From: Thermomicrobiales bacterium
GTDB taxonomy: Bacteria > Chloroflexota > Chloroflexia > Thermomicrobiales > UBA6265
Direction of reading: 5' to 3'
DNA: 5,071 nt
NCBI GenBank assembly: GCA_025928535.1
Contig: JAICJJ010000262.1
Location: forward strand, 1 to 5,071
Shown: piece after piece, positions 1 through 5,071 of the stretch
Layout of the letters: the number at the start of each line of letters is the position of its first letter
How positions within the stretch are numbered: the stretch's first letter is position 1
Made by a program: the position numbers and the translations under genes
The notes under the pieces: generated by a model
The model's input: the letters and a program-made list of their open reading frames with translations, nothing else
What the model was told of the DNA's origin: nothing
The model's database searches: none

Positions 1-1
1 C

Positions 2-718
2 GTCTACCTGTTCACGCGCGACCCGGACTTCCGTGACTCATTTGTCACGACCATCATCTTCGTCATCGGATCGGTCGGCGGTTCACTCGTGTTCGGGCTG
101 CTCTTTGCCGAGTTGGTCAATCACCGCTTTCCGGGTCGTGGCGTCGTGCGAACGCTCCTCATCACCCCATTTCTGATCATGCCCGCCGTCGCCGCGCTTA
201 CGTGGAAAAACGAGATGCTCAGCCCGACGTTCGGCGTCGTCGACTGGGTGACGCGCACGGTCTTGCCATGGCACCCGTCGCCGAACTGGATCGGCGAATA
301 TCCGCGCATTGCGGTCATCGCCGTGCTCGTCTGGCGTTGGGCGCCGTTCATGATGCTGATCTTGTTGGCGGGCATGCAGTCGATTTCGGAAGAGGTCCGA
401 GAAGCGGCGCGCGTTGACGGCGCGACCGGTTGGCAAGAATTCCGCGACATCACGATCCCGCATCTGTCGCGGTTCATGCAACTCGGCGCGCTGCTCGGCA
501 CGGTGTTCATCATTCAGGAAATCGATCCGATCGTCATCATGACCCAGGGCGGCCCAGGAAACGCCACAACGACCTTACCCTATCTTGTCTATGAAAAGAC
601 GCGTCAAGCGTTCAACATCGGTCTCGGCGCCGCGCTTGGCGTCATTGTCGTGATCCTCTCGATCATCGTCATCACCATGATGTTGCGTTCACTCAACCAG
701 TTGATGGAAGGGGCCTGA
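2..718 (+). CDS. ABC sugar/polyol transporter permease, MalF/UgpA type (5' truncated)
   Basis: Inner-membrane subunit of a carbohydrate ABC importer, expected to pair with the next gene's product to form the translocation pore. The frame is open from the left window edge, so the true start and the first membrane segment(s) are missing; 238 residues are visible. A GTG at 89 is internal and should not be taken as the start. About five hydrophobic stretches are visible: near 44-118, 148-195, 301-375, 475-540 and 619-690. Between the third and fourth lies the cytoplasmic EAA loop at 401-466, which reads EAARVDGATG and ends in IPHL; this is the ATPase-docking signature of binding-protein-dependent permeases. 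A later GGPGNATTTLPYLVYE segment resembles polyol (sorbitol/mannitol) and related sugar permeases, so a polyol substrate is plausible but not proven. The family and role are secure; the substrate is inferred from this motif and from the dehydrogenase downstream. Confidence 0.93.
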   Translation, partial: VYLFTRDPDFRDSFVTTIIFVIGSVGGSLVFGLLFAELVNHRFPGRGVVRTLLITPFLIMPAVAALTWKNEMLSPTFGVVDWVTRTVLPWHPSPNWIGEYPRIAVIAVLVWRWAPFMMLILLAGMQSISEEVREAARVDGATGWQEFRDITIPHLSRFMQLGALLGTVFIIQEIDPIVIMTQGGPGNATTTLPYLVYEKTRQAFNIGLGAALGVIVVILSIIVITMMLRSLNQLMEGA

Positions 719-721
719 CCT

Positions 722-1603
722 ATGGCCACGATGACCCTTCGCCGTCGCGGGCACAACTACGAACGCGACCGCGCATCGACCGGCATGGCGATTCTCGCCT
801 GGATCGTCGGCCTGATTGTCATCTTTCCCGTCTTTTACATGATCATCACCGGCTTCAAGACGGAAAGCGCCGCGGTCGAATTGCCGCCGAAGATCATCTT
901 CAAGCCAACATTTGAAAATTACAAACAGGTCTTCAGCATCAATTTCGCGCCGTTCTTCGCGAATTCCGCCATCGTCTCGATCGTCTCCACGGCGATCGTG
1001 ATGGTGCTGGCGATTCCGTGCGCTTACGGACTCGCCTTCCGCAAGACACGGCGCTGGAAAGACATCCTGTCATTTTTCATCTCGACCAAGTTCATGCCGC
1101 CGGCCGGCATCATCGTCCCGCTCTACATTCTCTACACCAGGGACGGCGACCCCGAATTTCTCCATTTCGGCCTGAACCTGCTCGGCACCAAGCAGGGGCT
1201 GATCATCCTCTACATCGCGATGAACCTGCCGCTCGCCATCTGGATGTTGCGGTCGTTTTTCGAAGAGGTGCCGCCCGACATCCTCGACGCCGCGCGAATC
1301 GACGGCGCGGGCATCTTTCGCGAGATGATCCAAATCCTGTTGCCGATCGTCATGCCAGGCGTCGTCGCGACCATCTTTCTGTCGATCATCTTCGCCTGGA
1401 ACGAATTCTTTTTCGCCTTCAACCTGGCGCCAACCGGCAACTCGACGGTGCCAATGTTCATGTTGCGGTTCGTCACGTCGGAAGGATTGTTCTGGGCCAA
1501 GCTCGCCGCCTCGAGCACGATGGCGGTCTTGCCGATCGTCCTGCTCGGCTGGATCGCGCAGAAACAACTTGTGCGCGGGCTCTCCATGGGCGCGGTCAAA
1601 TAG
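722..1603 (+). CDS. ABC sugar/polyol transporter permease, MalG type
   Basis: Second pore-forming inner-membrane subunit of the same importer, 293 residues, a normal length for the MalG family. The ATG lies 3 nt after the upstream stop and is preceded by GGAAGGGG at 706-713 with 8-nt spacing, so the two permeases are probably translationally coupled. Six hydrophobic segments are visible: residues about 22-43, 76-106, 115-138, 158-180, 208-235 and 262-282. The EAA loop is residues 189-210, with DAARIDGAG followed by LLPIV. Residues 44-70 (GFKTES, then PPKIIFKPTFENY) and the C-terminal LVRGLSMGAVK are typical of MalG-like carbohydrate permeases; the PP..IF.PT.ENY stretch recalls mannitol/sorbitol systems such as MtlG/SmoG. 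The neighbouring zinc dehydrogenase supports a polyol or sugar-alcohol substrate, but specificity lies in the binding protein, which is outside the window. Confidence 0.96.
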   Translation: MATMTLRRRGHNYERDRASTGMAILAWIVGLIVIFPVFYMIITGFKTESAAVELPPKIIFKPTFENYKQVFSINFAPFFANSAIVSIVSTAIVMVLAIPCAYGLAFRKTRRWKDILSFFISTKFMPPAGIIVPLYILYTRDGDPEFLHFGLNLLGTKQGLIILYIAMNLPLAIWMLRSFFEEVPPDILDAARIDGAGIFREMIQILLPIVMPGVVATIFLSIIFAWNEFFFAFNLAPTGNSTVPMFMLRFVTSEGLFWAKLAASSTMAVLPIVLLGWIAQKQLVRGLSMGAVK

Positions 1604-1636
1604 GAGCGAGCGGCGCCGACCACAATCCACGTTCTG

Positions 1637-1643
1637 AAAGGAG
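1637..1643 (+). promoter_or_regulatory. Ribosome binding site fixing the dehydrogenase start
   Basis: AAAGGAG lies 7 nt before the GTG at 1651. The dehydrogenase frame has no stop upstream as far as about 1018, inside the permease gene, so an automatic caller could choose a start far too early. This Shine-Dalgarno sequence, together with an N-terminus at 1651 that matches the family (LAVVVNKPGDVEVKEVP), argues for the GTG. Confidence 0.75.
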
Positions 1644-1650
1644 CGGCGCA

Positions 1651-2664
1651 GTGCTTGCCGTCGTCGTCAACAAGCCGGGTGATGTCGAGGTCAAGGAGGT
1701 TCCGAACCCGACGGCCGGGCCGGGTCAGGTCTTGCTGAAAGTCAACGCCTGCGGCATCTGCGGCACCGACATTCACGTCATCGCCGGCGAGTTTCCGCCC
1801 GTGAAATACCCGATCATCATTGGCCACGAATTCGGCGGCGAGGTCGTGGACGTCGGCGAAGGCGTGGTCGGCGTCGAGGTCGGCGACCGGGTCGGCGTCG
1901 ATCCGACCCTCAATTGCGGCGAGTGCTATTTTTGCCAGCGGGGCATGGGCAATCTCTGCGAGCGATGGAACGCGATCGGCGTCGCCGACTACCCCGGCGG
2001 CGGTTTTTCGGAGTACATCGCCGTGCCCGCCCGCACCCTCTACCCGCTGCCCGACGACATGTCGTGGGCGGAAGCGGCGTTGATCGAGCCGGTTTCGTGC
2101 GTCGTGCGCGGCTTCCACCGCCTCAGCCCGCAAGTCGGCGAGTCATATCTGATCTACGGCGCAGGTCCGATGGGACTGCTCAACGCGCAGGTCGCCCGCT
2201 TCAACGGCGCGAGTCAGGTCGCGATCGTCGATATCAACCGTTCGCGGCTCGACCGCGCCCACGACGTGTTCGGCTTCGACCTGCTCGGCGCCTCGTTCGA
2301 CGAAGTCCGCTTTCACGCGCCGCGCGGCTTCGACAACGTGATCGAAGCGACGGGCGTGACGAAGATCGCCGAGATGGCGATCGACGCGGTCAAGCGGCGC
2401 GGCAAACTCCTCCTCTTCGGGGTTTGCCCGCCCGGCGAAAAAGCCTGCTACGACGCCTACCGGATCTACAACGAAGAAATCACGATCCTCGGCTCGATGG
2501 CGGTGCTCAACTCCTACGGTCCGGCGATCGACATCCTCGCCGCCGGCGCCGTCAACGCCGAGGCGATGGTCACCCACATGTACCCGCTCGAAAAGTTCGA
2601 CGAAGCGGTCCAGACCGTCCGCGCCGGCAGCGGCCTCAAGGTGCAGGTCGGGGGGCGGGAATAG
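1651..2664 (+). CDS. Zinc-dependent medium-chain dehydrogenase, sorbitol dehydrogenase-like
   Basis: Cytoplasmic NAD(P)-dependent oxidoreductase of the zinc MDR superfamily, 337 residues, a normal length. The catalytic zinc site is visible as Cys37 (CGICGTDIH) and His59-Glu60 (GHE). Glu146 in ALIEPVSC sits where sorbitol- and threonine-dehydrogenase relatives carry Glu rather than the second Cys of classical alcohol dehydrogenases. The structural zinc lobe has Cys89, Cys92, Cys95 and Cys103 (C-x2-C-x2-C-x7-C). The Rossmann fold carries GAGPMG at residues 170-175, and Asp194 at the end of the second strand (VDINRSRL) favours NAD over NADP. The gene starts 47 nt after the permease stop and is probably in the same operon, so the likely role is oxidation of the imported polyol or sugar. 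The exact substrate (sorbitol, xylitol, another polyol, threonine) cannot be read from the sequence. The GTG start was chosen for its good Shine-Dalgarno sequence and family-like N-terminus. Confidence 0.93.
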   Translation: MLAVVVNKPGDVEVKEVPNPTAGPGQVLLKVNACGICGTDIHVIAGEFPPVKYPIIIGHEFGGEVVDVGEGVVGVEVGDRVGVDPTLNCGECYFCQRGMGNLCERWNAIGVADYPGGGFSEYIAVPARTLYPLPDDMSWAEAALIEPVSCVVRGFHRLSPQVGESYLIYGAGPMGLLNAQVARFNGASQVAIVDINRSRLDRAHDVFGFDLLGASFDEVRFHAPRGFDNVIEATGVTKIAEMAIDAVKRRGKLLLFGVCPPGEKACYDAYRIYNEEITILGSMAVLNSYGPAIDILAAGAVNAEAMVTHMYPLEKFDEAVQTVRAGSGLKVQVGGRE

Positions 2665-2672
2665 AGGGCGAA

Positions 2673-2766
2673 CCCTCACTCCCGCCCCTCTCCCATTGCG
2701 ATGGGCGAGGGGAACGCGATCCGTCTCCCCTCTCCCGCCGCGGCGGGAGAGGGGCAGGGGTGAGGG
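2673..2766. repeat. Compound inverted-repeat element (REP/MITE-like) between convergent genes
   Basis: This 94-nt element fills almost the whole gap between the dehydrogenase stop and the convergent TauE-type gene's stop. The outer arms 2673-2694 and 2745-2766 are inverted copies matching at 20 of 22 positions (CCCTCAC...CCCCTCTCCC against GGGAGAGGGG...GTGAGGG). Two hairpins are nested inside. One is 2685-2696 with 2701-2712, matching 11 of 12 with loop TGCG. The other is a perfect 28-bp palindrome at 2727-2754 with no free loop. The 10-mer CCCCTCTCCC or a one-mismatch version thus occurs four times in alternating orientation. Similar CCCCTCTCCC/GGGAGAGGGG intergenic elements are scattered through many GC-rich bacterial genomes, so this is probably one member of a dispersed family. 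No open frame or transposase is associated with it. Confidence 0.8.
2727..2754. terminator. Possible bidirectional terminator hairpin
   Basis: A perfect 14-bp GC-rich stem (CCCCTCTCCCGCCG and its complement) sits between two genes pointing towards each other: 62 nt after the dehydrogenase stop and 15 nt after the TauE-type gene's stop. Its position suits a terminator for both operons. There is no T-tract on either side, so it is not a textbook intrinsic terminator, and its function is inferred from position and stem strength only. Confidence 0.35.
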
Positions 2767-2769
2767 AAT

Positions 2770-3561
2770 CTACGCTCCCGGAAAGATCAACAACGCGCCG
2801 GCCACGACCGGGATCGCAACGACGGCGAAGCGCAGCAGGACGCGCGGCGCCCGGCGGGTGAGGCGCGCTCCGAAAAAGGCGCCGCTCGCCAGACCGATCG
2901 TCGTGCCAAGCAGATAGGTCAACGACACGTCGCCGTGGCGCGCCAAGGCGACGGCGCCGCTCGCGCTGATGAAGACCAGCGCAAACATCGTCGTCCCGAC
3001 CGTCAGCCGCAGCGGCAGCCGCAGCAACGACAGAAAGCCGAGTTGGAGAAACGGGGCCATCCCGATGCCGAAAAACGCGGCCGCCGCGCCGCCGCTCGTC
3101 CCGAGGCCGATCGATCGCGCCCAATCGGAGCGCGGCCGGACCCGTTCGATCGGCGCGCCGTCATCGATCAAACCCGCAACCTTGATGCGCGACCGGAGCC
3201 AGACACGCGACGCCAACACCCAGAGCGCGACGCCGGCCAGCACCCGCAAGACATGATCGGGGATGCCCTGACTCAATCCGGCGCCGAACGCCGCGCCGAC
3301 CGCGCCGGAGAGTCCCACCGCCAGCCCGAGCCCCGGCGCGACATTCCCTTCGCGCATGTGCGAACTGGCGCCCGAAATGGTGACGAAGCACATCGTCGCC
3401 AGCGCAGTGCCGATCGCCGTGTGCACCGGAAGGTGGTAGGCGCTGGTCAGCAAGGCGACTACCAGTCCCGCGCCGCCCGCTCCGACGAAGCCGATCGCCA
3501 ACCCGAGGGCAAACGTCACCGCGACCAGCGACAGCACCAACGTTCCGTCAAGATCGATCAC
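2770..3561 (-). CDS. TauE/SafE-family (UPF0721/DUF81) membrane transporter
   Basis: Predicted inner-membrane permease of 263 residues, the usual size for the TauE/SafE family, whose studied members are linked to export of sulfite, sulfoacetate or other organosulfur anions. The protein is hydrophobic throughout and shows the family's internal duplication. The first half has GFVGAGGAGLVVALL (about residues 24-38), then AIGTALATMCF and SGASSHMREGNV. The second half has GTSGGAAAAFFGIG (154-167), then TVGTTMFALVF and SGAVALARHGDV. A polar loop at about 122-148 (RSRIKVAGLIDDGAPIERVR) separates the halves. The second-half glycine motif is a divergent form. The start is GTG, overlapping the upstream stop by 4 bp (GTGA) with no strong Shine-Dalgarno sequence, so it is probably translated by coupling. 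No sulfur gene lies nearby, so the substrate is unknown. Confidence 0.87.
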   Translation of the reverse strand: MIDLDGTLVLSLVAVTFALGLAIGFVGAGGAGLVVALLTSAYHLPVHTAIGTALATMCFVTISGASSHMREGNVAPGLGLAVGLSGAVGAAFGAGLSQGIPDHVLRVLAGVALWVLASRVWLRSRIKVAGLIDDGAPIERVRPRSDWARSIGLGTSGGAAAAFFGIGMAPFLQLGFLSLLRLPLRLTVGTTMFALVFISASGAVALARHGDVSLTYLLGTTIGLASGAFFGARLTRRAPRVLLRFAVVAIPVVAGALLIFPGA

Positions 3562-3866
3562 GCTCGCGGCTCGCTCTCATCGCTCCGGACGCGCGACGCC
3601 GCGTCGATCGCCGCCCGATCGCGCCGCGCCTGCTCCTGCACCGCCATGTCGACCGCGCGTTTGCTGGAAAACCGCTGGTAGACGATGTAGATCGCCGCGA
3701 CGACGATCACAAGGACGACGACCGCCAGCACATTGATGGCCGTGCCGACGACGAAGCGGAATTGCCAGCCGAGCAAAATGCCGATGACGATCCCGAGCAA
3801 GAAGCCGTACAACCCGTAGACGATCCGATCGCCGAACGACGGTCCCTTCCGTGGCGCCGCGCTCAT
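3558..3866 (-). CDS. Small two-helix membrane protein, function unknown
   Basis: I do not recognise this 102-residue protein. It has a short polar N-terminus (MSAAPRKGPSFGDR), a glycine-rich hydrophobic helix at about 14-33 (containing GFLLGIVIGILLGW), a second hydrophobic helix at about 38-63 (VLAVVVLVIVVAAIYIVY), and a charged C-terminal tail at 66-102 that is probably helical and cytoplasmic (KRAVDMAVQEQARRDRAA). This looks like an integral inner-membrane protein with no catalytic motif. The ATG is supported by GGAGGAGG at 3871-3878, 4 nt upstream. Its stop overlaps the GTG of the TauE-type gene by 4 bp, so the two are almost certainly co-transcribed and coupled. An accessory role beside the transporter is possible, but only by context. 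Confidence 0.8.
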   Translation of the reverse strand: MSAAPRKGPSFGDRIVYGLYGFLLGIVIGILLGWQFRFVVGTAINVLAVVVLVIVVAAIYIVYQRFSSKRAVDMAVQEQARRDRAAIDAASRVRSDESEPRA

Positions 3867-3870
3867 CGAA

Positions 3871-3878
3871 CCTCCTCC
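3871..3878 (-). promoter_or_regulatory. Strong Shine-Dalgarno for the two-gene membrane unit
   Basis: On the - strand GGAGGAGG ends 4 nt before the ATG at 3866. It decides between that ATG and another at 3878-3880, which is out of frame by 14 nt. It is the only strong ribosome site in the unit, consistent with the TauE-type gene relying on coupling. Confidence 0.75.
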
Positions 3879-4093
3879 ATCGCTCGCGCCGGCGCTCCGA
3901 CGATCGTCGAGCAGCGCGTCAAGCGCAGCGTACCCGAAAGGCGGCGTGTCGCGGAGTACGAGCCGAGAAGTCGAGAAGTCGAGGAGCGGCGACTCCTAGC
4001 CCGGATTATTCGTGGAGGCCGAGCGCAGCCAACTGGCGCTCCGGCGCACGCCGTCCACGAGCCCGGCGCCGCGCGGGCGTCGTTCGCCGCAGC
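3879..4093 (-). other. Intergenic stretch without a convincing gene
   Basis: About 215 nt between two genes both read on the - strand. Frames here have no ribosome site or family-like content. It holds a short tandem 8-mer GAGAAGTC at 3965-3980 plus a partial third copy. A GC-rich inverted repeat (GCCCG at 4061-4065, CGGGC at 4074-4078) lies 16 nt after the cysteine-rich gene's stop and could weakly contribute to termination, but has no T-tract. TTGACG on the - strand at 3917-3922 has no acceptable -10 partner. Any promoter for the membrane unit should lie here, but I cannot place it. Confidence 0.5.
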
Positions 4094-4783
4094 TCATCGG
4101 CACGAGAAGTTTCCCGAACTATGCAGTTCGCAGATCCCCAAACAACACACGGGGCCACTCTGGATCAAACAGCAGGTGGGACGGGGGCAACACATCACGC
4201 CTCCCCCACCGCCCGCCGCTAGGCAGCAGCTGCGCGGGTCGCAACACGCCGCCGTCTGGCCAGCGCCGCAACAGATCTGCCCCGTCGGGCACCCCCCGCA
4301 GTCGTCCTGGCAGGTCCCGGTCTGGGGGGGGCACTGGCCGGAGCAGCAGTCGCTGTGTTGGCGGCAGCCGCTGCCGGTTTCCGTGCACCCCGTCGACGGG
4401 GCGCAGACGTCCTGGTCACACTGGTTCGTGCAGCACTGGCCGTTGTGCTGGCACGGCTGGCCGTTGTCTTTGCAGCCGCCGCCCGGCTTGGGACAATGGC
4501 GATGCTGGGGGATGCAGCGGCCGTGGCAGGCCTTCTTCCCCGACGGACACGCCCCGCCCCGGGCGGCGGGCGCATCGCGGGGGGCGACGGCGCCCGGGAA
4601 TGGCGCGTCCGGGGTGGGATGCGCCGACGTGTTGGCGTCGACGGCATGCTTGGGGCGGGCGGCGGTCGCGAGGCGGCCGAGCGCGCCAGCCAGCGCCCCG
4701 CCGAGGCCGGAAGCCAGGGTCGTGCGGCGCGAGGCGGGACGAGCGAGGGCAGCGACCAAGCGGTCGAAGTGGGACGGGTCCAT
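4094..4783 (-). CDS. Putative Tat-exported cysteine-rich protein with tandem cystine-knot-like blocks
   Basis: This 229-residue protein is predicted to be exported; its function is unknown. The N-terminus (MDPSHFDRLVAALARP) leads into SRRTTLASGLGGALAGALG at residues 18-36, a twin-arginine-like signal (Arg19-Arg20) with a weak Gly/Ala hydrophobic core. Residues 44-77 are a Pro/Ala-rich linker. Residues 79-228 contain all 32 cysteines. Residues 104-127 fit C-x6-C-x5-CC-x3-C-x4-C, and 133-158 repeat it as C-x6-C-x5-CC-x3-C-x6-C, the spacing of inhibitor-cystine-knot (knottin) folds. After CGGCPTGQICC (162-172) come regularly spaced CC pairs up to 214, loosely granulin-like. GGAGG at 4790-4794, 6 nt upstream, supports the ATG. 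Similar SRR-leader plus Cys-rich proteins recur in Thermomicrobia-like Chloroflexota (from memory). The disulfide fold is inferred from spacing only; metal binding is an alternative. Antisense frames are open here because of high GC, but lack comparable features. Confidence 0.82.
   Translation of the reverse strand: MDPSHFDRLVAALARPASRRTTLASGLGGALAGALGRLATAARPKHAVDANTSAHPTPDAPFPGAVAPRDAPAARGGACPSGKKACHGRCIPQHRHCPKPGGGCKDNGQPCQHNGQCCTNQCDQDVCAPSTGCTETGSGCRQHSDCCSGQCPPQTGTCQDDCGGCPTGQICCGAGQTAACCDPRSCCLAAGGGGGVMCCPRPTCCLIQSGPVCCLGICELHSSGNFSCR
4310..4474 (-). other. Two tandem cystine-knot-like blocks inside the Cys-rich protein
   Basis: Block A is encoded at 4403-4474 (residues 104-127) and block B at 4310-4387 (residues 133-158), joined by the 5-residue linker APSTG. 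Both have six cysteines with identical C-x6-C-x5-CC-x3-C spacing, and differ only in the last gap (4 versus 6 residues). Shared residues include the Gly three before the second Cys (NGQPC, TGSGC lineup approximate), His after the second Cys region (CQH, CRQH) and Gln before the fifth Cys (TNQC, SGQC). This suggests duplication of one disulfide module. Confidence 0.65.
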
Positions 4784-4789
4784 TTCGCG

Positions 4790-4794
4790 CCTCC
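4790..4794 (-). promoter_or_regulatory. Ribosome binding site of the Cys-rich gene
   Basis: GGAGG on the - strand ends 6 nt before the ATG at 4783. It supports that start and the real coding strand in a region where several frames are open. Confidence 0.7.
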
Positions 4795-4837
4795 GGGATC
4801 ATCGCCATCGGGCGTTTCCGTCACGGTTGGTAGTCGC

Positions 4838-4865
4838 ACCCTACACCCCATCCCCGTCGTGTCAA
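4838..4865 (-). promoter_or_regulatory. Candidate promoter of the Cys-rich gene (TTGACA-N16-TAGGGT)
   Basis: On the - strand a perfect -35 hexamer TTGACA (4860-4865) is followed after 16 nt by TAGGGT (4838-4843), which keeps the T, A and final T of the -10 consensus and resembles -10 boxes in GC-rich bacteria. Transcription would begin near 4830, giving a leader of roughly 50 nt before the ATG. This would make the gene its own transcription unit under a housekeeping-type sigma factor. Confidence 0.45.
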
Positions 4866-5071
4866 GTCCGTCCGCACGGGCGTCGTCGCCCCGACCGATG
4901 ACCGTTCCGCGACAACGAAACGGTCTCTCGTTCCCGCATCTCACAAGCGAGTGCCGCGACGCGAGGCCGCGCCTCGCCCCGTGTCGAAACCCCAGATCGT
5001 GACATCACCCTGAATGTGCCGCCAGGCCGTCCGCCACCGCTATGAACAATCCGGGCGAGGGGACGTCATCC
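4866..5071. other. Right-edge region: no firm gene, possible gene tail on the - strand
   Basis: No complete gene is visible. On the - strand a frame is open from the right edge to a TGA at 5005-5007, reading about 21 residues ending FIAVADGLAAHSG; this could be the C-terminus of a gene that starts outside the window, but it is too short to judge. On the + strand an ATG at 5042 opens a frame to the edge without a Shine-Dalgarno sequence. A perfect 7-bp hairpin with a 3-nt loop (GCGAGGC, CGC, GCCTCGC; 4961-4977) lies downstream of the possible - strand tail and could be a weak terminator, but lacks a T-tract. Confidence 0.3.

Noticed and set aside
89..718. GTG at 89 as the start of the first permease
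   Set aside because: The same frame is open to the left edge and residues before 89 (DPDFRDSFVTTIIFVIGS) continue the permease family pattern, so the gene is truncated by the window.
1018..1650. In-frame upstream extension of the dehydrogenase to about 1018 (548 residues)
   Set aside because: The extension lies inside the well-supported permease gene, is Arg/His-rich and unlike any dehydrogenase N-terminus; the GTG at 1651 has a good ribosome site and family-like sequence.
1210..2133. Minus-strand frame of 307 residues over the permease and dehydrogenase
   Set aside because: It is antisense to clearly recognised genes and its translation is Arg/Asp/Ala-rich without family features.
2673..2766. 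CRISPR-like repeat array
   Set aside because: The copies are inverted and nested without uniform spacers; this is a hairpin element, not a direct-repeat array.
2935..3681. Plus-strand frame of 248 residues opposite the TauE-type gene
   Set aside because: The translation is dominated by Arg, Gln and Asp, typical of the complement of a hydrophobic membrane protein gene.
3917..3922. TTGACG as a -35 box for the small membrane protein gene
   Set aside because: No acceptable -10 hexamer at 15-19 nt; the expected position reads CGGAGC.
3965..3983. Tandem GAGAAGTC repeat as an operator
   Set aside because: Only two full 8-nt copies, no dyad symmetry and no adjacent promoter that I can place; too short to support a regulatory call.
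3762..4901. Long + strand frame of 379 residues
   Set aside because: It runs antisense to two supported - strand genes, is Pro/Arg/Trp-rich low-complexity sequence, and has no ribosome site or recognisable domain; it is explained by few stops in GC-rich DNA.

Overview
The window is GC-rich bacterial chromosome, probably from Chloroflexota (Thermomicrobia/Sphaerobacter-like). That guess rests mainly on the 4094-4783 gene. It combines an N-terminus of the MD..FD.L..AL....SRRTTL type with a glycine/alanine-rich segment and a cysteine-rich mature part, a protein style I associate with that group. The phylum is an inference and no marker gene is present. All visible genes start with ATG or GTG, and most have a recognisable Shine-Dalgarno sequence.

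Layout. Positions 2-2664 (+ strand) hold the end of a sugar/polyol import and oxidation operon. It contains a MalF-type permease cut by the left edge, a complete MalG-type permease 3 nt later, and, after a 47-nt gap, a zinc-dependent medium-chain (sorbitol dehydrogenase-like) dehydrogenase. The likely logic is that the ABC importer brings in a polyol or sugar and the dehydrogenase oxidises it. The binding protein and ATPase are not in the window. Positions 2673-2766 form a compact inverted-repeat element that fills the gap to the next, convergent gene and may end transcription from both sides.

Positions 2770-3866 (- strand) hold a two-gene unit: a small two-helix membrane protein followed by a TauE/SafE-family transporter, overlapping by 4 bp (GTGA). 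A 227-nt stretch without a convincing gene follows. Positions 4094-4783 (- strand) encode a putative Tat-exported protein with 32 cysteines. It carries two tandem cystine-knot-like blocks and a C-terminal section of regularly spaced CC pairs. A plausible TTGACA-N16-TAGGGT promoter lies upstream of it. The last 200 nt hold no convincing gene, but a short open frame on the - strand could be the tail of a gene that starts beyond the right edge.

The most unusual item is the cysteine-rich secreted protein. The rest is ordinary transport and catabolism, apart from the palindromic intergenic repeat. I saw no CRISPR array, rRNA, tRNA, insertion sequence or phage gene.
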